The notes below the pieces were generated by a model, which saw only the letters and a list, made by a program, of their open reading frames with translations, ran no database searches and was not told where the DNA came from. Positions 1 to 9,030 of a stretch of DNA of 64,000 nt are shown here, piece after piece. The position numbers and the translations under genes were made by a program. Every line of letters begins with the position of its first letter. Within the stretch, counting starts at the first letter, position 1. Where the stretch lies: the NCBI GenBank assembly GCA_002787775.1, contig PCUW01000002.1, positions 60,498-124,497 on the forward strand, written 5' to 3'. The DNA is from Bdellovibrionales bacterium CG12_big_fil_rev_8_21_14_0_65_38_15 (lineage in GTDB: Bacteria; Bdellovibrionota; Bacteriovoracia; Bacteriovoracales; Bacteriovoracaceae).

Positions 1-955
1 TCTTTACGTTACTCCACAATCTTTCATGTAGAGGCTCATCAGACAAAATAACATCAAGGCAGCCATCAACTGTAGCAACAGCAGATGGTGGCATCGCTGC
101 ACTAAACATAAATGAGCGAGCAGAGTGTTTTACGTAATCGATAACTTCAGCATTACCAGATAAAACACCACCGATAGTGGCAAAACTTTTTGAGAAAGTT
201 CCCATATTGAAATCGACATCTTTAGTCATTCCAAAATGGTTCATTGTACCGCGACCTTTATCGCCCATGACGCCGATACCGTGAGCATCGTCGACATAAA
301 CGAGGACGTTATGCTTTTTAGCAAGTTCAATCACTCCTGGAAGATTCATTAATTTTCCAGTCATCGAGAAGACGCCATCAGCAACAATAATCATACGATT
401 GAAGCGATGTTTATTAGAAACGATCTGATCCTCAAGTGAGGCCATATCATTATGCTTATATTTAAAAACAGTTCCTAGCGCCAAACGACCAGAGTCGATA
501 ATTGAAGCATGATTTTCACTGTCAAAAAGCATGCAGTCGCGTGGACCGCATAGAGCCGAAAGTGATCCTAGATTGGTTTGCATTCCAGTTGAAAAAATAA
601 GAGTTTTCTCATGGCCTAAATATTTAGCAAGACGTTCTTCAAGGGCTTCATGAATGGCTAAGTTACCATTAAGAAATCTTGAGCCAGTACAGCCTGTGCC
701 GTATTTTTCTACCGCTTTAATAGTCTTTTCGACGACATGGGGATGGTGAGTAAGTCCTAGATAATTATTTGAGCCAACCATAATTTGGTCTTGGCCATCA
801 ACTTTAACTACTGTGCCTTCAGAAGACTCAATCGACCTAAAAAAAGGAAATAGATTTTGCGCCTTAAGAAATTTGGTCTTTTCAACTATCTTGTTGTCAG
901 AGAAGGACATGACACCATCGCTTGTGTAAGTATAAAAAAAGTCTCTATGTGTCAT
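1..955 (-). CDS. Alpha-oxoamine synthase family PLP enzyme, probably serine palmitoyltransferase (C-terminus beyond window edge)
   Basis: Reverse-strand translation from ATG at 955 (MTHRDFFYTYTSDGVMSFSDN...VGSNNYLGLTHHPHVVEKTIKAVEKYGTGCTGSRFLNG...YVDDAHGIGVMGDKGRGTMNHFG...GTFSKSFATIGG). PLP-lysine context GTFSKSFA is SPT-like rather than the GTLGKA of BioF/KBL. Confidence 0.75.
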   Translation of the reverse strand, partial: MTHRDFFYTYTSDGVMSFSDNKIVEKTKFLKAQNLFPFFRSIESSEGTVVKVDGQDQIMVGSNNYLGLTHHPHVVEKTIKAVEKYGTGCTGSRFLNGNLAIHEALEERLAKYLGHEKTLIFSTGMQTNLGSLSALCGPRDCMLFDSENHASIIDSGRLALGTVFKYKHNDMASLEDQIVSNKHRFNRMIIVADGVFSMTGKLMNLPGVIELAKKHNVLVYVDDAHGIGVMGDKGRGTMNHFGMTKDVDFNMGTFSKSFATIGGVLSGNAEVIDYVKHSARSFMFSAAMPPSAVATVDGCLDVILSDEPLHERLWSNVK

Positions 956-1027
956 ACCTGAGTGAATAACTTGAGTCAATTGGATTTCAGCTATTTGCGC
1001 TAGCTGTGAAAAGATTATCTAATAAAA

Positions 1028-1765
1028 TTAGCTTTGTTTGGCCTTTCTTTCGGCCAATTTCTTACGGACTTCCTCGCCCCTGGCTTCAGAATTCACCTGG
1101 CGGTAAAGATCTTCTTCGATTTGAGGCTTAAGGTCGACAAAGGCGATTCCCACCTTTTTATGCGGTTCTTTAACCTCGGCATCCCAAAGTCCAGCAATAC
1201 GAGCTTTATTGATCTCAAAACGCTTACCACAAAAGAGCAGAGCACAGCCCTCATGAAGATCATCTTTTTCAAAGATAGCCGCCTCTTCAGTTGGAACGAT
1301 GAAGCTCACTCCGCCAGCTGAGATATCTTGGCATTTATAAACAATTTCACCGATTTTGAATTGAATCTTAATATAGCTTGAGGCCATCAAACGATAGTTG
1401 GTTCGCTGTTGACCACGATAGATATCATTGATCAGCGGCAGAACATAAACTTTTTCTTCTTTATCGTACTCAAGAATACTATAGGTAAAATAATGGTATT
1501 TCCCTACAGTCATCTTTAGAAAAACTTCTTTATTTAAGAGGGGAGAGAGTTTTAAAAGTGATAAAAGCTTAGCCGTAGATTTTAGAATGAGTCTGCCATT
1601 TTCCTCATCGTAATCGTGTGCCTCAAAGTCCTCAACCGTGTCTTCGCTTTTACCTTGCTTCCAAAGTTGAACTAAACCTTTATCTTCAGTGTGATCTAGA
1701 GCAACACTTTTAAGCTCATCTTTATCGATGATCATAAAATAATGTTTTTTATTGTGGTCGGCCAA
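1028..1765 (-). CDS. PilZ domain protein
   Basis: ORF 245 aa; RTNYRL...DISAGGVSFIVP matches the PilZ RxxxR...D/NxSxxG pattern. Confidence 0.75.
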   Translation of the reverse strand: MADHNKKHYFMIIDKDELKSVALDHTEDKGLVQLWKQGKSEDTVEDFEAHDYDEENGRLILKSTAKLLSLLKLSPLLNKEVFLKMTVGKYHYFTYSILEYDKEEKVYVLPLINDIYRGQQRTNYRLMASSYIKIQFKIGEIVYKCQDISAGGVSFIVPTEEAAIFEKDDLHEGCALLFCGKRFEINKARIAGLWDAEVKEPHKKVGIAFVDLKPQIEEDLYRQVNSEARGEEVRKKLAERKAKQS

Positions 1766-1914
1766 AGAACGTAATCCTCTTTATCTTTTCTACTATTCTA
1801 CGTGATTTCAAGAATTTCGAAAGTATTAGATGCATCATGCCGCAGACTTTTTGGGGCTAAGCGTGTAACAATACCATGTAGTTAAATATATGTACGCAGA
1901 TTCCTGGAGATGTC

Positions 1915-4542
1915 ATGAAAGCTGAACAACCAAAGATGATTAACTTAAAAGATTATAGCCCCGCAAATTACACAATTAGCGATGTTCATCTTACTTTTGA
2001 GCTTCATGATACTAAGACCAAGGTTACGGCAACATCTAGGCTTCTTCAAAATAAAGGTCAGGAAAATACACTGATTTTAAACGGAGAGAATCTGACTTTA
2101 GAATCTGTCTCGATCGATGGACGCAAATTATCAAGCGATGAATATCAACTCAATGATGAATTTCTGACCATTCCACAAACGCCAGCCGCTTTCACTCTTG
2201 AGATCGTTAATTTTAATAACCCGCAAGAAAATAAGGCTTTGGATGGGCTTTATAAATCGGGCAGCATGTTTTGCACTCAAAATGAACCTGAAGGCTTTAG
2301 AAGAATAACTTATTTTCTAGATCGTCCAGACGTCTTGGCAAAGTACACAACTAAAATCATCGCTAATAAAAAGGAATATCCTGTTCTTTTATCAAACGGA
2401 AATCTTGTTGGTTCAGGCGAGTTAGCCGATGGTCTTCATTTTTGTGAATGGGAAGATCCATTTCCTAAGCCAAGTTATCTCTATGCTTTAGTCGCAGGGG
2501 ACTTGGGGATGATTCAAGATTCGTTTACGACTAGGTCTAATCGTAAAATTGATCTTAGAATTTATTGCGATAAAGGCAACGAAGAAAAATGTCATCACGC
2601 TATGGAGTCACTAAAAAACTCAATGAAGTGGGACGAAGAGCGCTTTGGCCTTGAGTATGATCTCGATATCTATATGATTGTTGCCGTAGATTCATTCAAT
2701 ATGGGTGCTATGGAGAATAAAGGCTTAAATATTTTTAACAGTGCCTATGTTTTAGCTAAACCTGAAACTGCCACTGATGATAACTTTCTTGGCATTGAAA
2801 GTGTTGTTGGTCATGAATACTTCCATAACTGGACCGGAAATAGAGTCACTTGCCGTGATTGGTTCCAACTAACTCTTAAGGAAGGTCTAACTGTCTTTAG
2901 AGATCAAGAATTCTCTGGGGATTTAAACTCGAAAGCCGTTCAACGTATTAGTGATGTTGCTAGACTTAGACAGGCACAGTTTCCTGAAGATGCAGGCCCT
3001 ACTTCTCATCCGATTAAACCTCAGTCTTATATCGAAATTAACAATTTCTATACCGCTACAATTTATGAAAAAGGTGCGGAAGTCATTCGTATGATTCATA
3101 CCTTCCTCGGTGAAGAAGGATTCCAAAAAGGGATGAAACTTTATTTTGAACGTCATGATGGTGATGCTGTAACAACTGAAGATTTTGTCGCCGCCATGAG
3201 TGATGCTAACAAATTTGATTTTTCTCAGTTTAAGCGTTGGTACGCGCAAGCGGGAACACCAATTTTAAAAGTAGAGCAGTCTTTTGATGAGGCGAAAGGA
3301 GAGTTTACGTTAACTCTTCATCAATCATGTCCGACCACTCCTGGACAGGATCAAAAAGAGCCTTTCCATTTTCCAATCAAGATTGGATTCATTGATAAAA
3401 ACGGGGCTGAGCTACCATTAAAATTAACTCACTCTGGGCACGATCAGGCATTGATTGCTAAAGGCATTATCCAAGTTAGAGATGCCAATGAGAAGTTTGT
3501 CTTTGCGGGCTTTAAACATAAGCCAACATTATCAATAAATCGTAACTTCTCAGCGCCAGTGAATTTAGAAAAATCGACTTCACTCGAGGAATTGGCCCAT
3601 CTTCTAGCTTTTGATAGTGATGAGTTTAATCGCTACGAAGCGGCTCAAAACCTAGCGACTAAAATGATTGATGAGTTAGTGGGAGATCCAAGTTTTAAAA
3701 TCTCTGGTCAATACTTAGAGGCAATTGCCACTTTAGTTAAGGATCAATCGATTGATAGTGCTTTTAAAGCTCTTGCTCTGTCTTTACCTGCTGAGGAAAT
3801 TTTATTCCAACGTTATAAACCACTTGATCCTTGTCTCGTGGTTAATGCCCGTGATCAACTGAAAAAAGAAATTGCGTTGTTCTTAGAAAAAGATTTTGTA
3901 AATCTTTATAATAATCTCGCTCCTAAATCAGCGGAGTATAAATTAGATCCCAAAACAGTAGGGGATCGTACTCTACGAAATTTGGCCCTAAGCTTTTTAG
4001 CTGCAACAGGGAATCAGGAACAAACTGTTTTAGCTCATTTTAAATCAGCGACAAATATGACTGATGAAATTAGTGGATTAAAACTTCTGGTAAATTATTG
4101 TCCAAATCATGCTGCTGGTGCGATTAAAGACTTTTATCAAAAATGGCGCAAAGAAACTCTTGTCATGCAAAAATGGCTTGGCGTTCAGGCGATGTCTGGT
4201 GCAGACGGTGCCCTAGAGCTAGTGAAGTCGCTTGAAAAAAGTGATGTCTATGATGAGAAAGTTCCAAATCTCGTTCGCTCACTTCTTTTGGCCTTCACAA
4301 GAAACTTCAAGCACTTTCATGCGGCCAATGGTGATGCTTACCGATTTATAGGTGATAAAGTTTTAACTCTTGATGGGATTAATCCACAGGTTGCAGCAAG
4401 ACTGATGTCGGCGTTTGGTTCGTACAAAAAGTTAACTCCAGAATTACAAAAACAAATGGCTCCAGTATTAGAAAAAATCTCTAAAAAAGAAGGGCTTTCA
4501 AAAAATACTTTTGAAGTTGTAACGAAAACGTTGAACAGCTAG
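1915..4542 (+). CDS. pepN: Aminopeptidase N (M1 family)
   Basis: 875 aa; GAMENKGLNIFN exopeptidase motif and HEYFHNWTGNRVTCRDWFQLTLKEGLTVFRDQEF zinc site; GGAG upstream of ATG. Confidence 0.97.
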   Translation: MKAEQPKMINLKDYSPANYTISDVHLTFELHDTKTKVTATSRLLQNKGQENTLILNGENLTLESVSIDGRKLSSDEYQLNDEFLTIPQTPAAFTLEIVNFNNPQENKALDGLYKSGSMFCTQNEPEGFRRITYFLDRPDVLAKYTTKIIANKKEYPVLLSNGNLVGSGELADGLHFCEWEDPFPKPSYLYALVAGDLGMIQDSFTTRSNRKIDLRIYCDKGNEEKCHHAMESLKNSMKWDEERFGLEYDLDIYMIVAVDSFNMGAMENKGLNIFNSAYVLAKPETATDDNFLGIESVVGHEYFHNWTGNRVTCRDWFQLTLKEGLTVFRDQEFSGDLNSKAVQRISDVARLRQAQFPEDAGPTSHPIKPQSYIEINNFYTATIYEKGAEVIRMIHTFLGEEGFQKGMKLYFERHDGDAVTTEDFVAAMSDANKFDFSQFKRWYAQAGTPILKVEQSFDEAKGEFTLTLHQSCPTTPGQDQKEPFHFPIKIGFIDKNGAELPLKLTHSGHDQALIAKGIIQVRDANEKFVFAGFKHKPTLSINRNFSAPVNLEKSTSLEELAHLLAFDSDEFNRYEAAQNLATKMIDELVGDPSFKISGQYLEAIATLVKDQSIDSAFKALALSLPAEEILFQRYKPLDPCLVVNARDQLKKEIALFLEKDFVNLYNNLAPKSAEYKLDPKTVGDRTLRNLALSFLAATGNQEQTVLAHFKSATNMTDEISGLKLLVNYCPNHAAGAIKDFYQKWRKETLVMQKWLGVQAMSGADGALELVKSLEKSDVYDEKVPNLVRSLLLAFTRNFKHFHAANGDAYRFIGDKVLTLDGINPQVAARLMSAFGSYKKLTPELQKQMAPVLEKISKKEGLSKNTFEVVTKTLNS

Positions 4543-4566
4543 CTTTTAGCCTCTACACTTTAAACC

Positions 4567-4809
4567 ATGAAAATAGTCTCTTTTATTTCAATGCTTTTCA
4601 TCATCGGTTGCTCTTCTGGAGCTACCGGTGGTGCCAAATTCACGAAAGGTAAGTGTATCGAGCAACCTTGGGGTGCCTACACTTATCAAATAGCCGATTC
4701 TTCAAACAATACGTATTTTCTTTATAAAGTTGGATATATGGGCAAAGAGATTATTAAATTGCCCTTTGAACAAGCGCATAAAGACTATGTAGAGACAGCT
4801 TGTCCTTAG
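4567..4809 (+). CDS. Small putative lipoprotein
   Basis: 80 aa ORF with signal peptide ending in IIGCSS lipobox-like motif. Confidence 0.6.
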   Translation: MKIVSFISMLFIIGCSSGATGGAKFTKGKCIEQPWGAYTYQIADSSNNTYFLYKVGYMGKEIIKLPFEQAHKDYVETACP

Positions 4810-5484
4810 TTATCTTCTAGCAGAATTGAGCTCTCTAAGAGCTTCAGGTGAAAGCCACTGACTTTTTTCTTCCCAAAGCCACCAGCCTTTATTTTCAATG
4901 ACATTTTCAACAGATCTTCTTCGATCTGTTTCATTGATTTTCTCATCAATACGGCCATCTTTAATAATACCTGCCATTCGTGTCGAATTAAACGTATAGG
5001 ATAAATGATCACCAAAAATATTATTAGTGGCATTGATTTCAGAGGTGATGGCATCCTTAGCTGATTGACTAAAGCCAGTGCATTCAGTCTGAGTATATTG
5101 AACTTTATCACTTGATCGCATTTGCCCTGGAAGAACAATTCTTGCACCACAAACGACTCTGTAAACCTTATAGCTACCATTAACGATCTGGTTTTTATCA
5201 ACGACATAATAGGTGACGATGCGATGACGAACATTTGCATTCATTGCATCTCCTAGCTGAAAGCCAGCTCCGCCTGCTGAGAAGGTTCGCTCTAAAAGCG
5301 ATGGCTCTTTGACTTGAACTTCACCAACGATTTCAAGATCGCGCCCAGCTCTTGGTTGACTATTCACTTCACCAAGCATTTGCTCCATTCTTTCACGGGC
5401 CATACCTAAGATGATGGAATTCTCACTTGGAGTGGTTTGAGCTTGGAGTTGAACAGACAATAGAATAAGAATTAAGTATTTCAT
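4810..5484 (-). CDS. Hypothetical exported protein
   Basis: 224 aa, N-terminal signal peptide MKYLILILLSVQLQAQ. Confidence 0.65.
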   Translation of the reverse strand: MKYLILILLSVQLQAQTTPSENSIILGMARERMEQMLGEVNSQPRAGRDLEIVGEVQVKEPSLLERTFSAGGAGFQLGDAMNANVRHRIVTYYVVDKNQIVNGSYKVYRVVCGARIVLPGQMRSSDKVQYTQTECTGFSQSAKDAITSEINATNNIFGDHLSYTFNSTRMAGIIKDGRIDEKINETDRRRSVENVIENKGWWLWEEKSQWLSPEALRELNSARR

Positions 5485-5540
5485 GGGTTAATTATAACCC
5501 AAGATACTTAGTTTTTTGATCAGGCAAAAGTGGCAGAATA

Positions 5541-5570
5541 TAGGTCGTGCCCAATCAAGGGCACGGCCTA
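5541..5570 (-). terminator. Strong stem-loop just downstream of fba (possible terminator or 3' stabilising hairpin)
   Basis: taggtcgtgccc aatcaa gggcacggccta: 12-bp stem including one G-T pair, 6-nt loop; no clear U-tract follows. Confidence 0.5.
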
Positions 5571-5576
5571 AAGATA

Positions 5577-6623
5577 TTAAGCGAGTAGGGACTTTCCGTT
5601 AGATTTTAGATCTTTACATGACTGAGCAATTCGCGCGGCCATACTGCCTTCAGCGAGTTTCATCCAGGCTCTTGGGTCATAAGCTTTCTTATCTCCAACT
5701 TCACCTTCGATCTTAAGCATCTTGTCGTAGTTTTTAAGCATATGATCAACCACGGCGCGGGAATAAGCGTACTGAGTATCAGTATCAACATTCATTTTAA
5801 TCACACCGTAATTTAGAGTTTCATGAATTTCAGAAAGCTCAGAACCCGACCCACCGTGGAAAACTAGAAGGTGACGGGCTTCTTTGCCAAACTCTTTTTC
5901 AACAGCTTCTTGGCCAAGCTTTAAAATTTCTGGGCGAAGCTTAACGTTACCTGGTTTATAAACACCATGAACGTTACCAAAAGTAGCCGCGTACATGAAT
6001 TTTCCTAAAGGGCGAAGCTCTTTAGCAACGGCCACCATTTCTTCTGCTGTAGTGTAAAGCTTGTCTGCCGGAGTATTTTCATTACTCACACCATCTTCTT
6101 CTCCACCAACAACACCAGTTTCAACTTCAAGAATAATCTCACTTTGAGCACAGCGATCTAAAAGCTCTTTAGACATGGCCAAGTTTTTTTCAAATGGAAG
6201 TTCTGAGCCGTCAAACATATGGGAGCTAAAAAGATTTGGCTGACCATTCTTTCTTCTTTTTTCAGTTTCTTTAATAAGTGGAAGCATAAATGTTTCAACA
6301 ACATTGGCTTGGCAGTGATCAGTGTGAAGAGCGATATAAACGCCGTACTTTTCAGCCACCAAGTGAACGTGTTGAGCAAGTGAGATCGCACCTAAGGCCA
6401 TGTCACCGACTGCACCAGAAGCAAATTTTCCGCCACCTGTAGAGACTTGAATGATACCGTCAGATTTCATATCAGCAAAAGCCTTGATGGCAGCATTAGC
6501 TGTTGAAGTAGAAGTGACATTAATCGCAGGATAGGCATAGCCGCCTTTGTTGGCAGAATCGAGCATTTTTACGTACTGATCATAATTAGCTACAGGCATT
6601 GAAACTCCATCATTAGTAGTCAT
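5577..6623 (-). CDS. fbaA: Class II fructose-bisphosphate aldolase
   Basis: 348 aa; YAYPAINVTSTSTANAAIKAF, HTDHCQ, VFHGGSGS motifs. Confidence 0.92.
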   Translation of the reverse strand: MTTNDGVSMPVANYDQYVKMLDSANKGGYAYPAINVTSTSTANAAIKAFADMKSDGIIQVSTGGGKFASGAVGDMALGAISLAQHVHLVAEKYGVYIALHTDHCQANVVETFMLPLIKETEKRRKNGQPNLFSSHMFDGSELPFEKNLAMSKELLDRCAQSEIILEVETGVVGGEEDGVSNENTPADKLYTTAEEMVAVAKELRPLGKFMYAATFGNVHGVYKPGNVKLRPEILKLGQEAVEKEFGKEARHLLVFHGGSGSELSEIHETLNYGVIKMNVDTDTQYAYSRAVVDHMLKNYDKMLKIEGEVGDKKAYDPRAWMKLAEGSMAARIAQSCKDLKSNGKSLLA

Positions 6624-6845
6624 TTAAAAATTGCCACTATTAAAACTTTTATAGCGGAGGATGAAAAGGCGGAGAATGTCGATAAAAGTTCTTAAAGCTT
6701 GCGGATATGATTCAGTGCGGCTATACGTAATATTAGAGACTTAAGTTAATAAAACATCTCTGCATAAGTTTGCCATTTTGTGCCACAAGATTTACTTTTG
6801 TGGTCCATTAAAAACCTAACGATTCCAGCTCTTTAAGAGGATTTT

Positions 6846-8894
6846 ATGCTCATGAAAGTGGCCAAAAAATATACTTTGAAAAACACCGACAAGGCGACAC
6901 TCAAGCAGTGGTACATGCTTTTAACTCTTGGACGTCAGATTGATGAACGTGCGCCAAATTATTTAAAGCAAGCACTTGGTTGGTCTTATCACGCACCATA
7001 TGCCGGTCATGATGGAATTCAATTAGCGATCGGACAAGTTTTCACACTTGGTGAAGATCACCTTTTTCCATATTACAGAGATATGTTAACGGCGGTATCA
7101 GCAGGTCTAACTGCAGAAGAAGTTATTCTTAATGGAATTTCTCGCGCCACTGATCTTGCAAGTGGTGGTCGCCATATGAGTAACCACTTCGCGAAACCTG
7201 AGTGGAATATTCATAACGTTTCTTCTTGTACTGGTAACCATACACTTCATGCAGCAGGTGTTGCTCGTGCGATGAAGCGCTATAAGCACACTGGTGTTGC
7301 GATTTCTTCTCAAGGGGAGAGTTCTGTTTCTGAAGGCTATTGCTATGAAGCTATTAATGGTGCATCTACTGAGAAGCTTCCAGTTATTTTTGTTTTCCAA
7401 GATAATGGTTATGGAATTTCTGTTCCTAAGCGCGATCAAACTGCCAATGAGAGAGTTGCCGATAACTTCTCGGGTTTTGCAAATCTAAGAATCATTCACT
7501 GTGATGGTAAAGATATTTTTGATTCAATGAACGCTATGTCAGAAGCTAGAAAGCATGCCATTGAAAAAAGTGAACCAGTAATTGTTCACGCAGATTGTGT
7601 TCGTATTCATTCTCACTCAAACTCAGACAAGCATGAACTTTATCGTGACGATAAAGAACGAGCCGATGCGGCAGCTCAAGATCCGCTTAAGAAATTTAGA
7701 GAGCTGCTTGTTCAAAACAAATTGATGACTAAAAAAGAACTTGATGAAATGGACGCTGAAGCTAAAGCGACTATCATGCAAGCTCACGCTGCTGCCATGA
7801 AAGCGCCTCAGCCAACTCCAGAATCAATCTTTGATTTTGTAATTCCACCAGCCTATGAGGCTTCAAAATATCCTGATGGCACTCATACACAAACAGGTGA
7901 GGGCACAAAGTTTATTGATGCTATTAACGGAACGCTTAAAGCAGAGTTTCGCCACAACCCAGATACATTTATCTGGGGACAAGATATGGCGAATAAAGAC
8001 AAGGGCGGTATCTTTAACGTTTCTAAAGGTATGCAACAAGAGTTTGGCATCGAGCGCGTTTTTAACGGCCCAATTGCTGAAGACTATATTATGGGTACAG
8101 CCAACGGCTTTACTCGTTTTAATAAAAAAATTCGCGTGGTTGTTGAAGGTGCAGAATTCGCCGATTATTTTTGGCCTGCCATGGAGCAAATGGTTGAGAC
8201 GTCTCACGATTATTGGCGCTCAAATGGAGCATTTTCTCCAAATATTACGGTTCGCTTAGCTTCTGGTGGATATATTGGTGGTGGACTTTATCACTCACAA
8301 AATATTGAGGCTTCACTTGCGCCTCTTCCTGGCATTCGTATTGTTTCCCCAGCTTTTGCTGACGATGCTGCCGGTCTTTTAAGAACGGCGATGAGAAGTG
8401 AAGGGGTTACGGTTTATCTTGAACCTAAGTCTCTTTATAATTCTAAACAAGCTATGGCAGTTGTCCCTGAAGACTTTGAAGTTCCGTTTGGAAAATGTCG
8501 TGTAAGACGCGAGGGAACTGATTTAACAGTTCTAACTTACGGCAACACTGTTCATCATTGCCTTGAGGCAGCTGAGCTTATTGCTAAAGAAGATGGGTCA
8601 TCAATAGAGGTTGTTGATCTTCGATCTATTAGTCCACTTGATGAAGAGGGAATCTTAAAATCAGTGGCTAAAACTCATCGCTGTCTAGTTGTTCATGAAG
8701 ATAAGGTCTTTGCTGGTTTTGGTGGCGAACTAGTCGCTCTCATCAATGAAAAAGCGTTTGAGCAACTTGATGCGCCTGTTCGCAGAGTAGGTTCCGAATT
8801 TACTCCTGTAGGCTTTAACCGTATTTTAGAAAAAGCGGTTCTTCCGAATACGGAAAAAGTGATTAAAGGTATGAGAGAGCTTCTCTCCTATTAA
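6846..8894 (+). CDS. Fused alpha/beta E1 component of a 2-oxoacid (2-oxoisovalerate-type) dehydrogenase
   Basis: 682 aa; N-terminal E1-alpha domain (GGRHMSNHF, GESSVSEGYCYEAIN, FQDNGYGISVP) and C-terminal E1-beta transketolase domain. Confidence 0.88.
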   Translation: MLMKVAKKYTLKNTDKATLKQWYMLLTLGRQIDERAPNYLKQALGWSYHAPYAGHDGIQLAIGQVFTLGEDHLFPYYRDMLTAVSAGLTAEEVILNGISRATDLASGGRHMSNHFAKPEWNIHNVSSCTGNHTLHAAGVARAMKRYKHTGVAISSQGESSVSEGYCYEAINGASTEKLPVIFVFQDNGYGISVPKRDQTANERVADNFSGFANLRIIHCDGKDIFDSMNAMSEARKHAIEKSEPVIVHADCVRIHSHSNSDKHELYRDDKERADAAAQDPLKKFRELLVQNKLMTKKELDEMDAEAKATIMQAHAAAMKAPQPTPESIFDFVIPPAYEASKYPDGTHTQTGEGTKFIDAINGTLKAEFRHNPDTFIWGQDMANKDKGGIFNVSKGMQQEFGIERVFNGPIAEDYIMGTANGFTRFNKKIRVVVEGAEFADYFWPAMEQMVETSHDYWRSNGAFSPNITVRLASGGYIGGGLYHSQNIEASLAPLPGIRIVSPAFADDAAGLLRTAMRSEGVTVYLEPKSLYNSKQAMAVVPEDFEVPFGKCRVRREGTDLTVLTYGNTVHHCLEAAELIAKEDGSSIEVVDLRSISPLDEEGILKSVAKTHRCLVVHEDKVFAGFGGELVALINEKAFEQLDAPVRRVGSEFTPVGFNRILEKAVLPNTEKVIKGMRELLSY

Positions 8895-8919
8895 GTAATT
8901 TAGTTTATACCATCAACTT

Positions 8920-8972
8920 AGGCTTCAAGTTAAAGACAAAGATATGAAAATCTTGATCTTTAATTTAAGCCT
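8920..8972. terminator. Long imperfect palindrome between the E1 gene and the sensor kinase
   Basis: AGGCTTCAAGTTAAAGA-CA-AAGAT-atgaaa-ATCTT-GA-TCTTTAATTTAAGCCT; arms pair along most of their length. Confidence 0.5.
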
Positions 8973-9030
8973 CCTTAACATTTGTTGTGATATCGTTTCT
9001 AACTAAAAAAAATTTAAGAGTTAGAGACCT

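Noticed and set aside
1034-1321. ORF antisense to the PilZ gene
   Set aside because: Shadow ORF on the opposite strand of a well-supported coding gene, no domain-like content.
2923-3249. Minus-strand ORF inside pepN
   Set aside because: Antisense shadow of M1 peptidase coding sequence.
4806-5240. Alternative-frame minus ORF overlapping 4810..5484
   Set aside because: The other frame has a signal peptide and protein-like composition; this one does not.
7107-7439. Minus-strand and frame-shifted ORFs inside the E1 dehydrogenase (also 7294-7488, 7855-8259, 7863-8207)
   Set aside because: Shadow ORFs within a clear 682-aa enzyme.
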